Positions 31,601 to 44,900 are shown, numbered from the stretch's first letter. The stretch: 64,000 bases of DNA from Telopea speciosissima (GCF_018873765.1 NC_057921.1:16862604-16926603); one strand, 5' to 3'. The notes: generated by a model not told the origin, from the letters alone. Program-made: numbers and translations.

Positions 31601-33583
31601 CAGTCCAACCAAGGCTCACCTGACTTCGGAAATGAAAAAAGAAAAAATTGTTAATTTCAATTAAATCATTTCAACCCAATAATACTTCAAAGAAGTCAAA
31701 ACCGATATGAAAATCGAAAGTTTCGATCCCAACCACCGAATACCAATTCGTGGGAGAATACTGGCCGGTCCCTACAGCTATGGTTCTTACACAGTATCCA
31801 TATGGTCATATGATAATTGTGGTATCCATAAGTTAGTGTTTTAGGAAATTTATTAGATTCTTCCTTAAGGAAACAACCAAATTGCCTTGATTTTATCATA
31901 TTTTGTGTTTCTAACTTTCCAACATTACTTTTCTCCATTGTCTAACTGGAGTCTCTGGTAGGACAAGCTTGACTTAATGACAGGATTCTGTTGGCCCAAC
32001 TGACTGTGCTTAGCCAGATGATTTGTTGGAGTGACCAGGATTCCTTGGAGCACATTGCTATTTTCTTGAGATATCTATGGCCTCAACTTCTAAACAACCA
32101 GATTAAACTTTCCTAGTACGGTTTGGTTTTGAAGATCTAAGCTGGCCCTCATTTAAGCTCTTTGTGACTGAGTGATCTCCGAAAAAGGTATGGCTGGAGA
32201 GACACTGAAATTGTAACCTAACCAGCAATTAGTTGATATTTGCTCGAGTCATCTATCGCATCAACTTTAAGACAGTCAAATTAATCTTGCTTGGTGTTGT
32301 CTGCTTTTGACATCTGAGCTGGCTCTGGTATTGCTTTGGGAAAGAATTTTCTTGTACGGTGTATGACGTTTGGTTTCTAGATATTAGTTTATTATTGTAC
32401 CATGAGCAATGTTGTTCCTTTGCAACAGAAGTTTGTTACAGCGCCATGAGCAATGTCCCTTTGCAACAGAAAAGCAATTCACAGGCTATTTTCATGTGAC
32501 TGCTTGGAGTTGCTGCCTCAAGTTATTCATGACGTTTGGTTGCAGATCTTTGTTACCCTTACATTCCCAATCTAGCCTTTGAATTGAAGGGGAACGTGCC
32601 ACAAAAATATCTTCATCTTGTCCATATTTGAGTAGGAGCTATTGGGGAAAAAATGTTTTAAGCAAAAGAGCTTATTTGTTTCAATATGTGTTGCAGAGAA
32701 TGTAAATAGGTCGGGTTCAGACTTGACATCCATAATTCAATCTCTCCTCTAAGAATCCAAAATGGAGGCATGTAGTTGTGGGATATGCAGTAAAGTATAT
32801 ATCCTTGAGCTAAACATGATTAAATGTAAACATCTTGTAATATCAAATATGATTTTTTTTTATTAAAATGTCATGACTTGTTAAGTTTTAAAACTCTATT
32901 CCAATTTGCCATCTGATGGTATGAGATCATTAATCATTTATGTGTACAGATATAAACAAAAATGGTAGCTTGTCAGTCACCTATTAGGGTAATGTTTAAA
33001 TATTTATTTTTGCATTTTCTTTCTCTTTAACTTTGCAAATTGTGTGGGACAATTCCATGTGGGATACTGGGATTAGACCATCAATTCATTCCCCTGGTAG
33101 TGTCACGTTAACAAAACTCAAATGCATTTAAATTAAAATAAATGAACTGATTATTTACCATTATTGAGAAGTGATTTCATGCAGATGGAAGACATTAAAA
33201 GAATCTGGGGCAGGTCTAAAATAATCCTAGGAGAAGTTGTGAAGAAAGACCTGTATAGCTTAGGTTTATAATTTTTGTGGTGTACCTTTTCAACTCTTTA
33301 TATTAAGTTTGAGGTTAGATTCTTGATATTACCAAAGAGAAGGGACAAAATTTATCCCTTCATGAAAATCCAAAAGGATCCCTACTCCATTTGTAAATAG
33401 GCCAACTGTTTTATAAAGTTCTTATTAAATGCATACAATCAGATGAGCCAAGGTAACTTGTTTATACACCCAAAAAAAAGTTATATAATGAATTTTGAGG
33501 AAAGCTACAATTTCACCCTCTCTCCTTTGCATACATTTCTCACCTCTCCCATCCTTTTGCTTTTTCTCTCTATTTCACATATA

Positions 33584-33586
<3 letters not shown>

Positions 33587-33632
<46 letters not shown>

Positions 33633-33660
33633 ACACACACACACACATACATACATACAC
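33587..33660 (+). repeat. Compound (CT)n(CA)n(CATA)n microsatellite
   Basis: CT units at 33587-33628 are followed by CA units and a short CATA run. Confidence 0.95.
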
Positions 33661-33916
33661 TCTTGTCCATACATTCTGTCTCCCAAGTCTGAGAAATCAA
33701 TTGCTACAAACTACAAAGCTATCTACCACTGCTCCTTCAGTGTGTATTTATTAGTATTCAATTCTATTATACCATCTCTCATTTTTCTATACCTTAATGT
33801 TTTATGATATGCATCAATATTTATTGAAGAAAAGTCAAGTACTTGATACTATTTTGCACATTGAGAATGTCTCATTACCTTACACTTAACAAATGCTTAC
33901 ACGTGCATTTTTATTA

Positions 33917-33950
<34 letters not shown>
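33917..33950 (+). repeat. (AT)n microsatellite
   Basis: Uninterrupted AT repeat directly beyond the 3' end of a minus-strand LINE fragment. It may be its decayed tail. Confidence 0.9.
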
Positions 33951-33953
<3 letters not shown>

Positions 33954-34151
33954 GATTCAACAATTTTATTATGGAGCATTGTCGCAGGGTAAATCCCAAA
34001 CTAAAGCATTACAAGAGGTAATAAAAGGGGAAGGGGGGAGAAAGCCACCTGAAATGGGACAGAAAAAAGGGAGGCACCTTTAGCTAAAAGGTGAGCCTCA
34101 TGTACACGAAACTAATGTAAAGGAAACATACGTAAAAGAATGAGATAAAAC
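33951..34151 (-). pseudogene. 3' end of a LINE (RNase H tail), cut by the Gypsy LTR
   Basis: Read on the minus strand, FRVHEAHLLAKGAS resembles the C-terminal 'R-x-x-N-x-x-A-H-x-L-A-K' block of plant LINE RNase H domains. It is followed by a short 3' region with ATAATAAAATTGTTGAA. The coding part stops at 34152, where the Gypsy LTR begins, so the Gypsy probably inserted in this LINE. The segment is short and the match is by eye. Confidence 0.45.
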
Positions 34152-34997
34152 TGTTGGCGAGAATAATCGTAACACTCACACACGAGGAGAATGCACGTGG
34201 TGCAAACAGCTCGGGCGTGCCAGAACCTTTGCGCAGGCTCAAACGAGGCCGAGAATAGCCTGATCTGACTTCTAACCAGGCAATTTGGTCTCCCTCTTGC
34301 CTGAGTAGCTCTAAGGTCTTTTGGATTAAGCCAACAACGTAGGTTGCAACCTGAAAACACTATCAGATTGCCAAAAGAAAGAACCACTGGACACAAACAA
34401 AGGTAAATGAGACTGAAATAATAAATGTACTATTTGATCATACCAGATGTGACCATGGACTTTGTGCATACACCCTCGTCACTCCAAGAATATGACCATA
34501 CATCCCCTCAGTCCAAGAAAACGACAGAAACTAGCAAAATAACAAAGTAAAGACAAACAACAATGCAAAAGAAAGTAAAAATAAAGCTGCTGATCTTGTT
34601 AGGTATGTTTGCGTGTCCTTTTCAGATCAGTCGACTTTCTTATATAAGATATGTCCTCCCTCCTATCAGTCCATGCGGTTGCTCCCCACCAAATCCACCT
34701 TTCTCGATCCACATTTCCTAACCCTAGTCAGAAATTGCCACGCATCCCACCAGGCCTACACCTACTCTAAGTGCCCAGGCCATGGTGGGGTCCACCTCTG
34801 CCTTATACTCTCACATTCCTTGAACGACGCTGTTCTCGTTTAGCGCCTCCTGCACCCCTGACATGTGGCTCAATCCCTAGAAGATGGGATGCAACTACGT
34901 CTTATGCAACCCATCCACCTAAGACTCACAGCCTGGCCGTCCAACCCTAGTCCTGTAGCCCGGCTTGATCTGGACAGACGGTTTTCAATAGCAAACA
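34152..34997 (-). repeat. 3' LTR of Gypsy element A (846 bp)
   Basis: On the minus strand it begins TGTTTGCTATTG and ends CTCGCCAACA. It is homologous along its length to the 5' LTR of element B (45317-46155), for example GACCTTAGAGCTACTCAGGCAAGAGGGAGACC in both (shown in part as GAGCTACTCAGGCAAG). A TATA motif TATATAA lies at 34641-34647. The two LTRs differ at many sites, so A and B are not a single recent pair. Confidence 0.85.
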
Positions 34998-35210
34998 ATG
35001 CCTCTCACAACCTCCTTCAGTGACGCCACGTGGCTCAAGCTCACCAGGAGGTTGTGCTGGACGAGAACACTGAAATGGCAGCTAGGTCTGGCTGATTTTC
35101 CGTGCCAAATTTCCGTTGCCTCTTCATCTTCTCAAGTAGTTAGTCTAGCAGCTTTTGAATTTCAAAAACTCCCACTGCTTCATAAATGGTGGCTCAAGTC
35201 CCATCTCCTC

Positions 35211-35220
35211 ATATTTAAAG
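35211..35220 (+). promoter_or_regulatory. TATA motif upstream of the antisense gene
   Basis: ATATTTAAAG lies about 100 bp before the ATG at 35319, in sequence between the LTR and the antisense ORF. It would give a promoter on the strand opposite to the genomic RNA. Confidence 0.5.
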
Positions 35221-35318
35221 CCCTTGCTCCTTAACAAGGCTTCAAAAAACCCCTTTTCTCTCTTCTCCTCTTGAATCCATCCCTTCAATTCTCAGCAAAC
35301 CCTCCTGCCAACGTCGCC

Positions 35319-38313
35319 ATGGTCAAGAAACCTGCAGAACCCTTGGTGGCCCAAGAGGTGGAGACGGTGCTTGCGCAGAAACGATCTCTCCTGTCTGCTT
35401 CAATCCAGATCGAGGTACAAATTCCTTCTCCTAAGCCTCCATACTTCAAGCTTGGCCTTGCTTTCACTTCTTGCCCTGTTGGCCTCTCCAACTTCCCCAA
35501 GTATGAGGCAGAAGAGCTCTTCTTCCAATCGCAAGCCCCCTTGAACTCAAGGACAAGGCCTTCGGGCGTCTATGGCCCCACTACCTCCTTGACTGGAAGA
35601 CTTGGGTAGACTGTGTGGTCTGCGATCGTTCTGAACTCCTGACCACTCTCGGCGTCTTGCAAGCCGTTCAGCTCTTAGCCACTTCCATTCCCCTTGACCG
35701 TCCCCTGCTCCAGGATGCCTTTCAATTCTGGTCACGGTCCTCAAAGTCCTTCCATTTCCGCTTTGGTATGGCGGCCCCAACTCTCCTGGATGTAGGAGCC
35801 CTAACTGGCCTTAAAGCTGAAGGGGAAGAGTTCAACGGCTCAACGCCAGGCCTGACGAATGCCCAAGGGGTTGAGATGGATCACGGCCTTGAACTCACAA
35901 AGGCTACAAGTTACAACTTCTACCTGCAGACCTACCGTGAAACCCGTGATTCAGTCTCAGCCCAAGAACTCATGGCCTTTTTCCTCTTTTGGATTTGCTG
36001 TTACCTAGCATGTGTCCATTCGAACAAGATCTCCAAGACCTACCTACGTCTAGCCAATGCCTTGGTCTAAGGCCATTCTCTTGATCTAGCCTCTTTTGCC
36101 TTGGCTGCCCTCTTTCGGGGCTGCCATGACATTGTTGAGTCCGACTTTGCATATGGCGATGGCCCGTTCTGGCTCCTCCAGATGTGGCTTTGTGCCTATT
36201 TCAAGGATCTGTATGATGTGCCATCGTCGCTCCCGGTGCAGACTGTGGCCGATTATTTGTTCGCTTCCTCCCCTCAGTATGACCTGAGGACCCTAGAAGA
36301 GTACTATAATTTCTTTTTCTCTTTTGAGCTCGATCCAGAGGGCGATTTCTTTACCCCTTTTCATTCACTGGAAGCCATTCCCCCATGGCTCTCACTGGCC
36401 ATTGATCATCCCATGTCTACCCCTGCTTTATGGGGCAAGTTCCTGGTCTGTCGGGATCTCCACATTGGGGTCACCCTGGAACCATCTGAGATCAATACCT
36501 GTGGCTTTGAGATGTACAACCCCCACTACTGTGCATGGCAATTTGGCTTCTGTCAGGCTATTCCCTGTCCCAACTATTACTCCATCACTAATTGTGAGCT
36601 GGAGCGGTTGGTGTATTCAGCAGACATGATCGAGATAGTTCGAGCCTCGACCATGAATGCTCTGGTCCTCTCCCAGTTCGAACTCCAGTTCTTCACCCAC
36701 CAGCCTGTAGCTTTTGAGGAATTTTCATCCTGGTGGGGCACATATTTCTCTTCACTTCTCCAACCTCGGTCACGCCAAAAGGGTAGCAAGCTTCTTCCCT
36801 CATCCTCAGGTACTGCCGAACACAAGGCCGCTGCCCCCAAGCGGAAGAAAGCACTGTCCTCTAGATAGCCTATTGGTAAGCATCTCGCACCATCTCTCTT
36901 ACCATGCCATCCTCGGTTGTCTTACTGACTGATCTCTCTGCCATTGCAGCCAAGTCCTCAGCCCGGTCTGTTCCTTTAGTTCAGACAGCCCAAAGTGGCC
37001 ATGACCACCTTTAGTTCAGACAGCCCAAAGTGACCATGGGTCATGGCCGAACGATGATGAGTCCAAGGAGGCACTTCCCCCGATGAGCAAAAAGCTCAAA
37101 GGTGTCAGTCCTCTGAAAGATGGCCTGGGCAAGGCCCCTCTCCCAAGCGTAATCCAGAAAGGCAAGACTGAATCATCTCGGCCTCGTGTCTCTGTGGCAA
37201 CTTCCTCGGCCTTCTCTCGACCTCGTCCTAAGGTGGCCGGCTCATCCTCTCTGGTGACCCTACCCCGGTGCTTATGAAGGACCGTACTCGGTCCAGTATG
37301 CGTATGAAGCAGGCTGTCCCCACCAAGTCTTCCCAAGTAGTGCTCACCAGCTCCTCCGAGTCCGAATCCTCCTCCTCTCCAAAAGATGGTTCTCCTGAAG
37401 GCGAGACCGAGACTAAAAAGGAATCTGGTGACGATGTATCCAGTGATGATGATGTGCTCGAGCCCCCTAGGTCCAGGACCCCTGTTCATGAGCCAGATCT
37501 TCCTATTGCCCCGAGTCATGTTACCCCTGTGGAGGCTCCTTCGGTACGTGTGTCTAGACCGAATGCCATTTGAAACCTCTACACTGCCTTGGCTGACGTG
37601 TTCTTTTTTCCAGGTTGTTAGTTTGGAAGCCCTCCTGGCTGACCTTGGCTCTTCTGACGACGAGAAAGATGCTAGTGACCCCTTGGGCTCTGGGCTTGTG
37701 TCCGTCTCGGCCCAAGTAGCACAAGCCAAATTCCTCATGTTTTCCTTCTTGCAGACCCCTTTTCGTGAGGCCGTTGGTGCTGGGAACTTGACTGCTGTTG
37801 CCGAAGCACCCCGGATGCTGTTATCCTTGCCGGACCTTCCCACCCCTATCAAGGAATGGCTAGACGGTGCCGTTGCGTTCATGTTCAATGTGACAACTTT
37901 GACCCCTCTTGCTCTAAAAAACGTGAAGGCTTTGGAGGACACCCCCAAAGAAGGCGATGCCTTGGATGAAAAGGTTAGGAAAATTTGAGACGACCTTCAA
38001 GCAATCCTAACCGAGGTAAAGGAAGGGCAAGACAGACTGGCCCAAATTGATCAGAATATCCAGGGCTTGGAAACCTAACTCGCGGCCCTTCGGGCTGATA
38101 GAGCCCCTTTGGCCCAAGAAGTTGACAAGAAACTACTTGGTTCCCAGGCCGTGACGCTCGAGGCCAACTCCGTTAAGACCACCACCAAGCAAAAAAAGGG
38201 CGTTGAAACCAACCTGTTAAGCTAACTTGGTCGTCGCCAACGAACGTCTGTCGGCAATGGAGAAACAGTGGAGTGAAATTCAAAAGTCCTTGCCACGTGA
38301 CTTTTTCAAGTAG
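35319..38313 (+). pseudogene. Antisense plant-mobile-domain gene of the Tat element, with introns
   Basis: The start GTCGCCATGG has a strong Kozak context and opens MVKKPAEPLVAQEVE. The plant mobile domain (aminotransferase-like/MAIN-type fold) covers about 35620-36720: FWSRSSKSFHFRFGM, LLDVGALTGL, FFLFWICCYLACVHSNK, LPVQTVADYLFASSPQYDL, WWGTYFSSLL. A basic, Ser-rich segment (KRKKALSS, SSSESESSSSPKDGS) and a C-terminal coiled-coil-like part follow, ending SLPRDFFK at the TAG 38311. Two short GT-AG introns fit: 36876-36949 and 37544-37613. A frameshift near 35530-35560 and stops at 36068 and 36865 disable it. Plant mobile domain proteins act in gene silencing and transposon control when host-encoded. 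The role of transposon-borne copies is not settled. The gene is on the strand opposite to gag-pol. Confidence 0.7.
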
Positions 38314-38600
38314 GCCTGCGTGCCTTCCCCTCCCCCTTTTGACATCATCCTGAGAGTTTAAACACTAGTAGTTTGGTTTGCTTGCCTTTTTTCTTTCTTG
38401 TTTCGGCCTGCTTGGGCTATGTTTCTTTCCCCTTTCTTTGTGAATGGAACTTGTTTCTCTTATCTTTCGGCCTTGCTTCGGGGCGCTCCATCTTCCCCCT
38501 TGACGTCCTGTCGCTTACCCCAGATCCCAAATCGTAGGATGGAAAGTCTTAAGGAACTTCCCGTTTATAGGTCTTATTTGGACACATCCATCCAGATCCC
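38314..38600. other. Short spacer between antisense gene and integrase end
   Basis: CT-rich sequence without a clear gene. The two genes converge tail to tail here, so this is where their terminators would lie. Confidence 0.5.
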
Positions 38601-41600
38601 TTAGCCTATACGCGCACCGCCTTGGAGTACCTGGCAAACCGTAAACGGGCCTTCCCACATTGGGGACCACTTGCCCAGCCAGGGGTCCCTTACTTTGATT
38701 AGAAGCACGGCCTTTAGGACGATGTCCCCCTCTTGGAAATGCTTAAGGATGACTTTCCTGTTATAGACCACTGCGACCTTCTTCTTCTGCACTTGCATCC
38801 TATCGAGCGCGGCCAGTCGCTCTTCATCCAAGTCATCTAGCTCGGCCAGCATCGCTTCGCTGTAGGCCGTTGGTGTGAGTCCCTGCTGGTATGCCACTCG
38901 TGCTGACTTCACACTAATCTCCATGGGAAGCACCGCATCGTGGCCGTATGTTAGGGTGAAGGGTGTGGTGGCTGTGCTAGTCCGCTGCGATGTCCTGAAT
39001 GCCCACAGAACCTCAGAAAGCCTGTCTGCCCATCTCCGTGGGTTATCATCTACCACCTTGGCCAAGTAACCTTTTAATATCTTGTTACTAGCCTCAGCTT
39101 GTCCATTGCCTTGTGCATAATACGGGGTGGAATGAGTGAACGTTATCCCCAACTCAGCTGTAAAAACTATGACCTCGTCCCCTGTGAAAACGGTCCCATT
39201 ATCACAAGTGATGGTCTCTGGGAGCCCAAACTTGTGAATGATGTGGCTCTTGAGGAATTGGATGATGTTTGCCTGACTAACCGCCTTCATTGCTATAGCT
39301 TCAACCCTTGTAATTTTCCCTATCAAATCCATGGCCCATCCCCTGAATGGCCATGGTTTGATCACTGGATTGAACTCTGCTGTCGACAACTGCTGCACTA
39401 CACCGTGGGTTTGACAGGCCCAACAACCCTTGGCATATCTGACATAATCTGCTGCCACCGTTGGCCAGTATTACCCATGGCGTCGAATCAGCCATCTCAT
39501 CTTGGGACCGGCCTGATGCGCTCCACATATGCCCTTATGAACTTCGGCCATAATCAACGTGGCCTCATTCAAACTGACGCACTTGAGTAAAAGATTATCT
39601 CTTCCCTTCTTATAGAGATCTCCCCCAATTAGTACGTATCCTATGGCCCTATCCTTGATCCTTCTGTCAAACTCTGGTCTAGGGTTGTTCAGGTACTGGG
39701 TGATTGGAGTTCGCCAATCGGGTTGTATATCCTCGACCTGGTTGACTTATACTTGGTTGATCTTAAGGACAAAAGACCGCGTCTGCCTCTTGATAACAAT
39801 GGTCCTTTCCAAGCTGCCTTCTGGCAATCTGATGTCGAACGCCGCCTGACCCAAGCCGTTCGCGGCCTGGTTCCTTGACCGTGGGATGTGGCGAACGACC
39901 ACGACCTGGAATCCATCAATCAGCTTCTTGGCCAGTGCATGATACTTGACCAAATGTTTCCTCTCACACCAATATTCGCTAGCCAGCTGTCTAATTAACA
40001 ACTGTAAGTCTCCAATGATCTCCACGGCATCAGCCTTCAGACTGAGCAGCAAGCTGATCCCAAGTATGAGGGCTTCATACTCGGCCTGGTTGTTGGAACA
40101 AGGGAAGTCAAGCTGAAAAGCCACTTGAGTTTTCGTTCCGTCTAGTGACTGTAGCACAACCCCTACCCCTACAGCCTGTTCGGTCTTGGACCCATCAAAG
40201 AACAGTTTCCAAGGTGTTAGACCGACGTGTGGCACCTCCACCGTACCCTTCCCTGTCTCAATGGGAGGGTGGTCTGCGAGGAAATTCACTAAAGCCTGCC
40301 CCTTGACTGCTTTTTGGGGTATATACTGTAGGGCCAACTCAGTCAGGGCCAAGGTCTACTTTCCTATACTTCCCTTGGAAATGGGCCACGTAAGCATGTA
40401 CTTAATCACATCAATCTGACAAATCACGTTCACCGTGGTTGGCAAAAGGTAGTACCATAATTCGGTGCAGGAGAAAAACAACACCAAACAGAGTTTCTCG
40501 ATGGCTGAGTACCTCCGTTCTACCTCGATTACTGCCCGACTGAGGTAAAAAATAGTCCGTTCATTTCCAGCCTCATTATCCTGCGCCAATAAACTCCCTA
40601 TCGAACTTTCTGCTGCTAACACATACAGCTTCAAAGGTACTCCCTTCCTTGGAGGCATTAGGACCGGAGGCCTAGTCATGTAGGCTTTTATCTAATCAAA
40701 TGCTCTTTGGTGAAGGCTGTCCCACCTGAAGACTTCATCGGCCTTTAGTTTTATTAAGGGGGGAGAAGATCTTCGTTTGGCCAGCGGAGTTGGATATGAA
40801 GCATCGGAGGAAGCTCACCTGTCCCAAGAACCTCTGCAACTCCTTTTTGTTTGTAGGTGGCCTGGCCTCTTGGATGGCCTTGGCCTTGTTTTTGTCTACC
40901 TCTATCCTTTTTTGATGGACCAAGAAGCCGAGGAAGTTGTCGGTTGCTACCCCAAAGGCACATTTCAGTGGCTTCATCTTCAGGCCATGTGTCCCCATCC
41001 TGGAAAACACCCTTCTCAGGTGTCGAGGTGCTCCTGCTCGTGCTTTGACTTGACCACCACATCGTCGATGTAGACCTCCACGAAAGTACCAATCATGTCA
41101 TGGAATATGGTATTCATACCTCTCTGGTAAGTTGCACCAGCGTTCTTCAGGCTGAATGGCATGACCACAGAATCGTACATCCCCAGTGCCCCAGGGCAAC
41201 GGAAGCCCGTCTTTGGGACGTCCTCTTTTACTACGAATATCTGGTTGTACCCTGCATGGCCATCCATGAAAGACATTATCCAATTTTTCGTAGCCGCGTC
41301 CACCAACATATCGGCCACCGGCATTGGGTATTCGTCCTTGGGAGTGGCTTTGTTTAGGTCTCTAAAGTCAATACATACCATTAGTTTCCCGTTCTTTTTA
41401 TGACCGCGTCCTGATGAAGCTTGCCTTAAGCAACCGTTCAATTTTGTCCTTGATCTTTAGGACGACGTTCGGCGCCATGCGCCTAGGCAATTGTTTTACC
41501 AATCTGCAATTATCCTTGATGGGCAACCGATGATCAACCAATTTTTGGTCTAGACTAGGCATCTCAGAGTAGTCCCAAGCAAAGCAATCTTTAAATTCCC

Positions 41601-41904
41601 TTAATAAACTCACAATTTCCTCCCTTAACATAGGTGGGAGTAAACCACTAACATAAATAGGCCGCTGATCTTTGGCTGTTCCTAAGTTAACTTTAACTAA
41701 CGGATCCTGGACTTCCGCCAGTGTTTCTTCCATCTTAGGTGGTGCAGGTGGCAAATCCTGTAGCCTGACTTCCAGGCCGTTCATAACCTCTTTCCTGGCC
41801 GAGACTTCGGCTACCACGTTTGCTTCATTAGATAATCTCTGCTCTAGGCCCACTACAGTCAGCCGGTGCAGTATGTCCGTAACAGCCATCCGGTCTGTCT
41901 TCAT
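38601..41904 (-). pseudogene. Element A pol: RT, RNase H, Tat-type second RNase H, integrase
   Basis: RT (41441-about 41030) shows VCIDFRDLNKATPKDEYPMP, DGHAGYNQI and the catalytic YIDDVVVKS. The linker and first RNase H follow in broken frames (LYVLAAESSIGSLLAQ, FYLSRAV). The second RNase H (40352-39747) has LFFDGSKTEQAVGVGVVL and CSNNQAEYEALILG. Integrase (about 39600-38601) has CWACQTHG, AMDLIGKI, TCDNGTVF and GQAEASNK (D, D, E in place), then a C-terminal WEGPFTVCQVL. Between GKI and VEAIAMK about 25 residues typical of the family are missing (near 39320). Near 41400 a short deletion follows the residues FIRT at the start of RT. Confidence 0.85.
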
Positions 41905-44900
41905 AGATCATCCTGGTCGGTCTTCCTCCGCCGGTCTCCGATGTTCGATAGAGCCCTTGTTTGAGGTCCTTTCAATTGAAACACCTCTTCCAACACCATT
42001 GCTGAAGTAACTAAGGATGTAGGTCTCCCATGTTCATCTACTCCGGTGAACCGAATGGGGCCGATGTACCCATCGTACAAAGTAGCTTCAGTATGGCTGG
42101 CATCAACCATGAATAGCCTGTTGTCGGCCATTACCAGCTCGATCTTCCCTCCTTTATGCCAAAGTACCAGGAGTTGGTGTAGGGATGAAGGGACGCAGGA
42201 GTGTGCATGAATCCAATCCCACCCTAGTAGAGCGTTGTAGTTGGCCATGGCGTCCATGACGAAGAAAGCTGTTAGGGATGTTTGATTTTTGACCTTCAAA
42301 TCAATCGGGAGTACTCCTCTAGGTCTAGTTGACCCACCTAGGAAGTTTGTGACCGAGACATCAAAGGGTAAAAGGTAAATCTCATCCTTGCCTAAACACT
42401 TCATCATTCTTGAGGGCAGGATGTTCACCGCCACCCCCATTGTCGACCAGAACCCTAGCCACTGGCTTGCCGTCTATGTGAGATTGGATATAAAGCAGCT
42501 TCAGGTGCCGGGTCATTTCTCTGGTTGGATCTTCAAATATGTCGGCCACCCTCCCACGTGGTACCAAGGTGTTAAAAATGTACTATGTCTCTCTTGTGAT
42601 GACCGTTTGGACGTTTTCCTTTGGATCCTGGTGGTCCAGTTCCTTGCGGCCTGATTCCTTGGAAGCCTATTCCTTAGCGGGCACCAGTTCCAAACCCAAG
42701 ACTCCGGGGGGCGCATCTCCTTCATCCACATCTCCTTCCAACTCCGTTGCCTGGCCGGGCTGGTACTGGAATGTCCTTTGCAAGATATACACCATCAAAA
42801 TCTGCACTTGAGTTGGTACTATCCCAAACATCATTTCCACCAACTCTCCAAAGTCGATTTCTAGGGACTGGAGTGGGTCACTAGCATTCGTACTGTCAAC
42901 CCTAGAGCTGGCGCCTGTCACTATGTCTTAAAAAATGCCTGGGTCACTATCTTCGGTCTTGTAGTCTGACTCGTCTGGTTCCAAGACTGCCCCTTCTCCA
43001 CTCACGGCCTTTGGCCCTTGGTCCTTCAAAGGTTCGCCAATCGCTTGACTTTGGTCTGCAGAACTCGCGCCTTGACCATCCTGATCTCGGGAGACTGTAT
43101 CCTTGCGGCTATCGCTTGTATAGAACCCCTAGTTATGCCTTTGAGTCGCCATCTACCGTTGCCATCTTCTTTTTTGCATCCTAGTCACATTTGTTGGGTC
43201 AAGGTTAGCCGGGAACTTCAGATTCCTTGCAACCTTCCAGTTTTCTCCATCCACCTTGGGGTGGATCATCCTCGACCTGTACCCTTCATGATGCTGAGGG
43301 ATCGACCATCCTGAATACTCCCCCCGAGAATTGTCTGGTCTGTACTGATCGTATGACAAACGCCGCCGTACTAAAACCCTCCCAAGCTGGTCTTTGGCTG
43401 ACGGCCTGGAAGTGTAAGTCATATGGTAGGAACCTATCTCCGTGCCCCACCTGGGCGTCGTGTTTAGCCTCCTTTTGGCCTCAGAAGCAGGCCGTTTGCT
43501 CTGGCTGAACTGGGTCTTATCTGACTGTGTTGGGGTTCCCCTTCAATGATCCTCTATGGGTTGACTACAATTACAGCAAACATTCTGGTAGAACTTCGGT
43601 GCCTTGTTTAGCCTGGGCATAGTGACCTTCCATTCTCCCCACTCATTCGACTCCCTGTGGGGTTGGATTCACAGCGGGTATACAGGACCGATCGCTTGCT
43701 ACATCCTCCACCTTTGGTCGTCGTGAATCAATCTTCGCCCTGAGTAGGTATGTTACCAGACCGGCCCATAATAGGTGCGCTAGGCCATTCTGGCGGGGTG
43801 ATTAATCCTCAGGCCCCTCTTTGTGCTGTCTGGCCCGTGATCGCCTTTGAATTATCCACTACGCGACCATTATCGGCTTGACTCTGGAATGGAGCTGCCC
43901 AAGGGTACAACCGGGATCCTTGTGGTCGCCCAGGCAGACTTGGCTAGGCTTGTTCACTCCTCTGCCCGAAGTCCCAGGCCGGTGCCACGTTTCCCCTTAG
44001 ATCGGCCAACTTTGAAAACTCAGCACTGACCATGTTCACTGGAAAAGGGTCTTCGTCTACCATCATGACGCCCTTCTCCTTCCCTGGGAACTAGAGACGT
44101 CCACCTGTGATTGCTTTCTGTAAGGCATTCCACAAAACCACGCAATTAGTAGTAGTATGAGTATGAGTATTGTGCCACTTACAATACTTCTGGTCTTTCA
44201 ATTCGTGGTTGGACGGTATTTGGTGCCCTGGTGGCAATTTGATCTGCTTATCTTTGAGTAGCTAATCGAAAATCAATTCTGCCTTTGAAATGTCAAAGGA
44301 GTATGTTACTTTCGAGTTGAAGGTCCTTTGAGGCACCGTTCTTGACTGTTCGGTATGTTTGGCCTGGTTAGTCGGCCTGGTTAAGGCCTTACATACGTAG
44401 GACTTGCCCTCTGCTATTTTGGTGGCGTCTACCTCAAACTCTACGTAGTCGACCTATTTTTGGTCACTACTTCCCACGAGTAGGAAAGCATGGCTGGCGA
44501 TATCTTTATAATAAGTCCCCATTGAGGCTGCTTTTCGCTGGCTCTCTTCCTTTAGGAGTTATTCATAGGGCGCAGCCTGGAGTACCAACTGACCAAAGTC
44601 AGCAAAGTGTTGGCCAGCAAATCTCTTCCGGAGCTCTAAACCTAAACCTCCTAAGGCTATTTTTGCATATTCGCCCGCAGACAGGGTAGTTGGGCACTTA
44701 TACTTGGCCATTTTAAATCAGGAGATGAACCCTTCAACAGTTTCCCCTGGTTCCAGGCTCATTTTGGCCAAATCGCCTATGGTAACTTAAGGCTCAGTGC
44801 GATAGAACTGGGTGTGGAACAGTTCCTCCATCTCCTGCCACCTCTGCACAGAATTGGTGGGCAAATTGAAGTACCAAATGAAGGCCGAACCTGTCAGGAA

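Larger units (their letters stand above)
28616..33959. other. Long stretch without a recognisable gene
   Basis: No ORF in this 5.3 kb shows a known domain or convincing coding pattern. An exon-like block at 31301-31431 (after TTCTTTTAG, before GTGAGTTT) carries stops in all frames, so it could only be non-coding. Visible structures are a (CT)n tract, a 70-bp tandem duplication with AT repeats, a small duplication at 32395-32475 (CCATGAGCAATG and CCTTTGCAACAGAA occur twice) and microsatellites near 33.6 and 33.9 kb. Confidence 0.5.

Noticed and set aside
33443..33754. ORF of 103 residues with long Ser-Leu and Thr-His runs.
   Set aside because: It is produced by the CT/CA microsatellite and has no other coding evidence.
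37016..37948. A 310-residue minus-strand ORF opposite the antisense plant-mobile-domain gene.
   Set aside because: It has no recognisable domain, lies wholly opposite the supported gene and its composition is that of a reverse-frame shadow.
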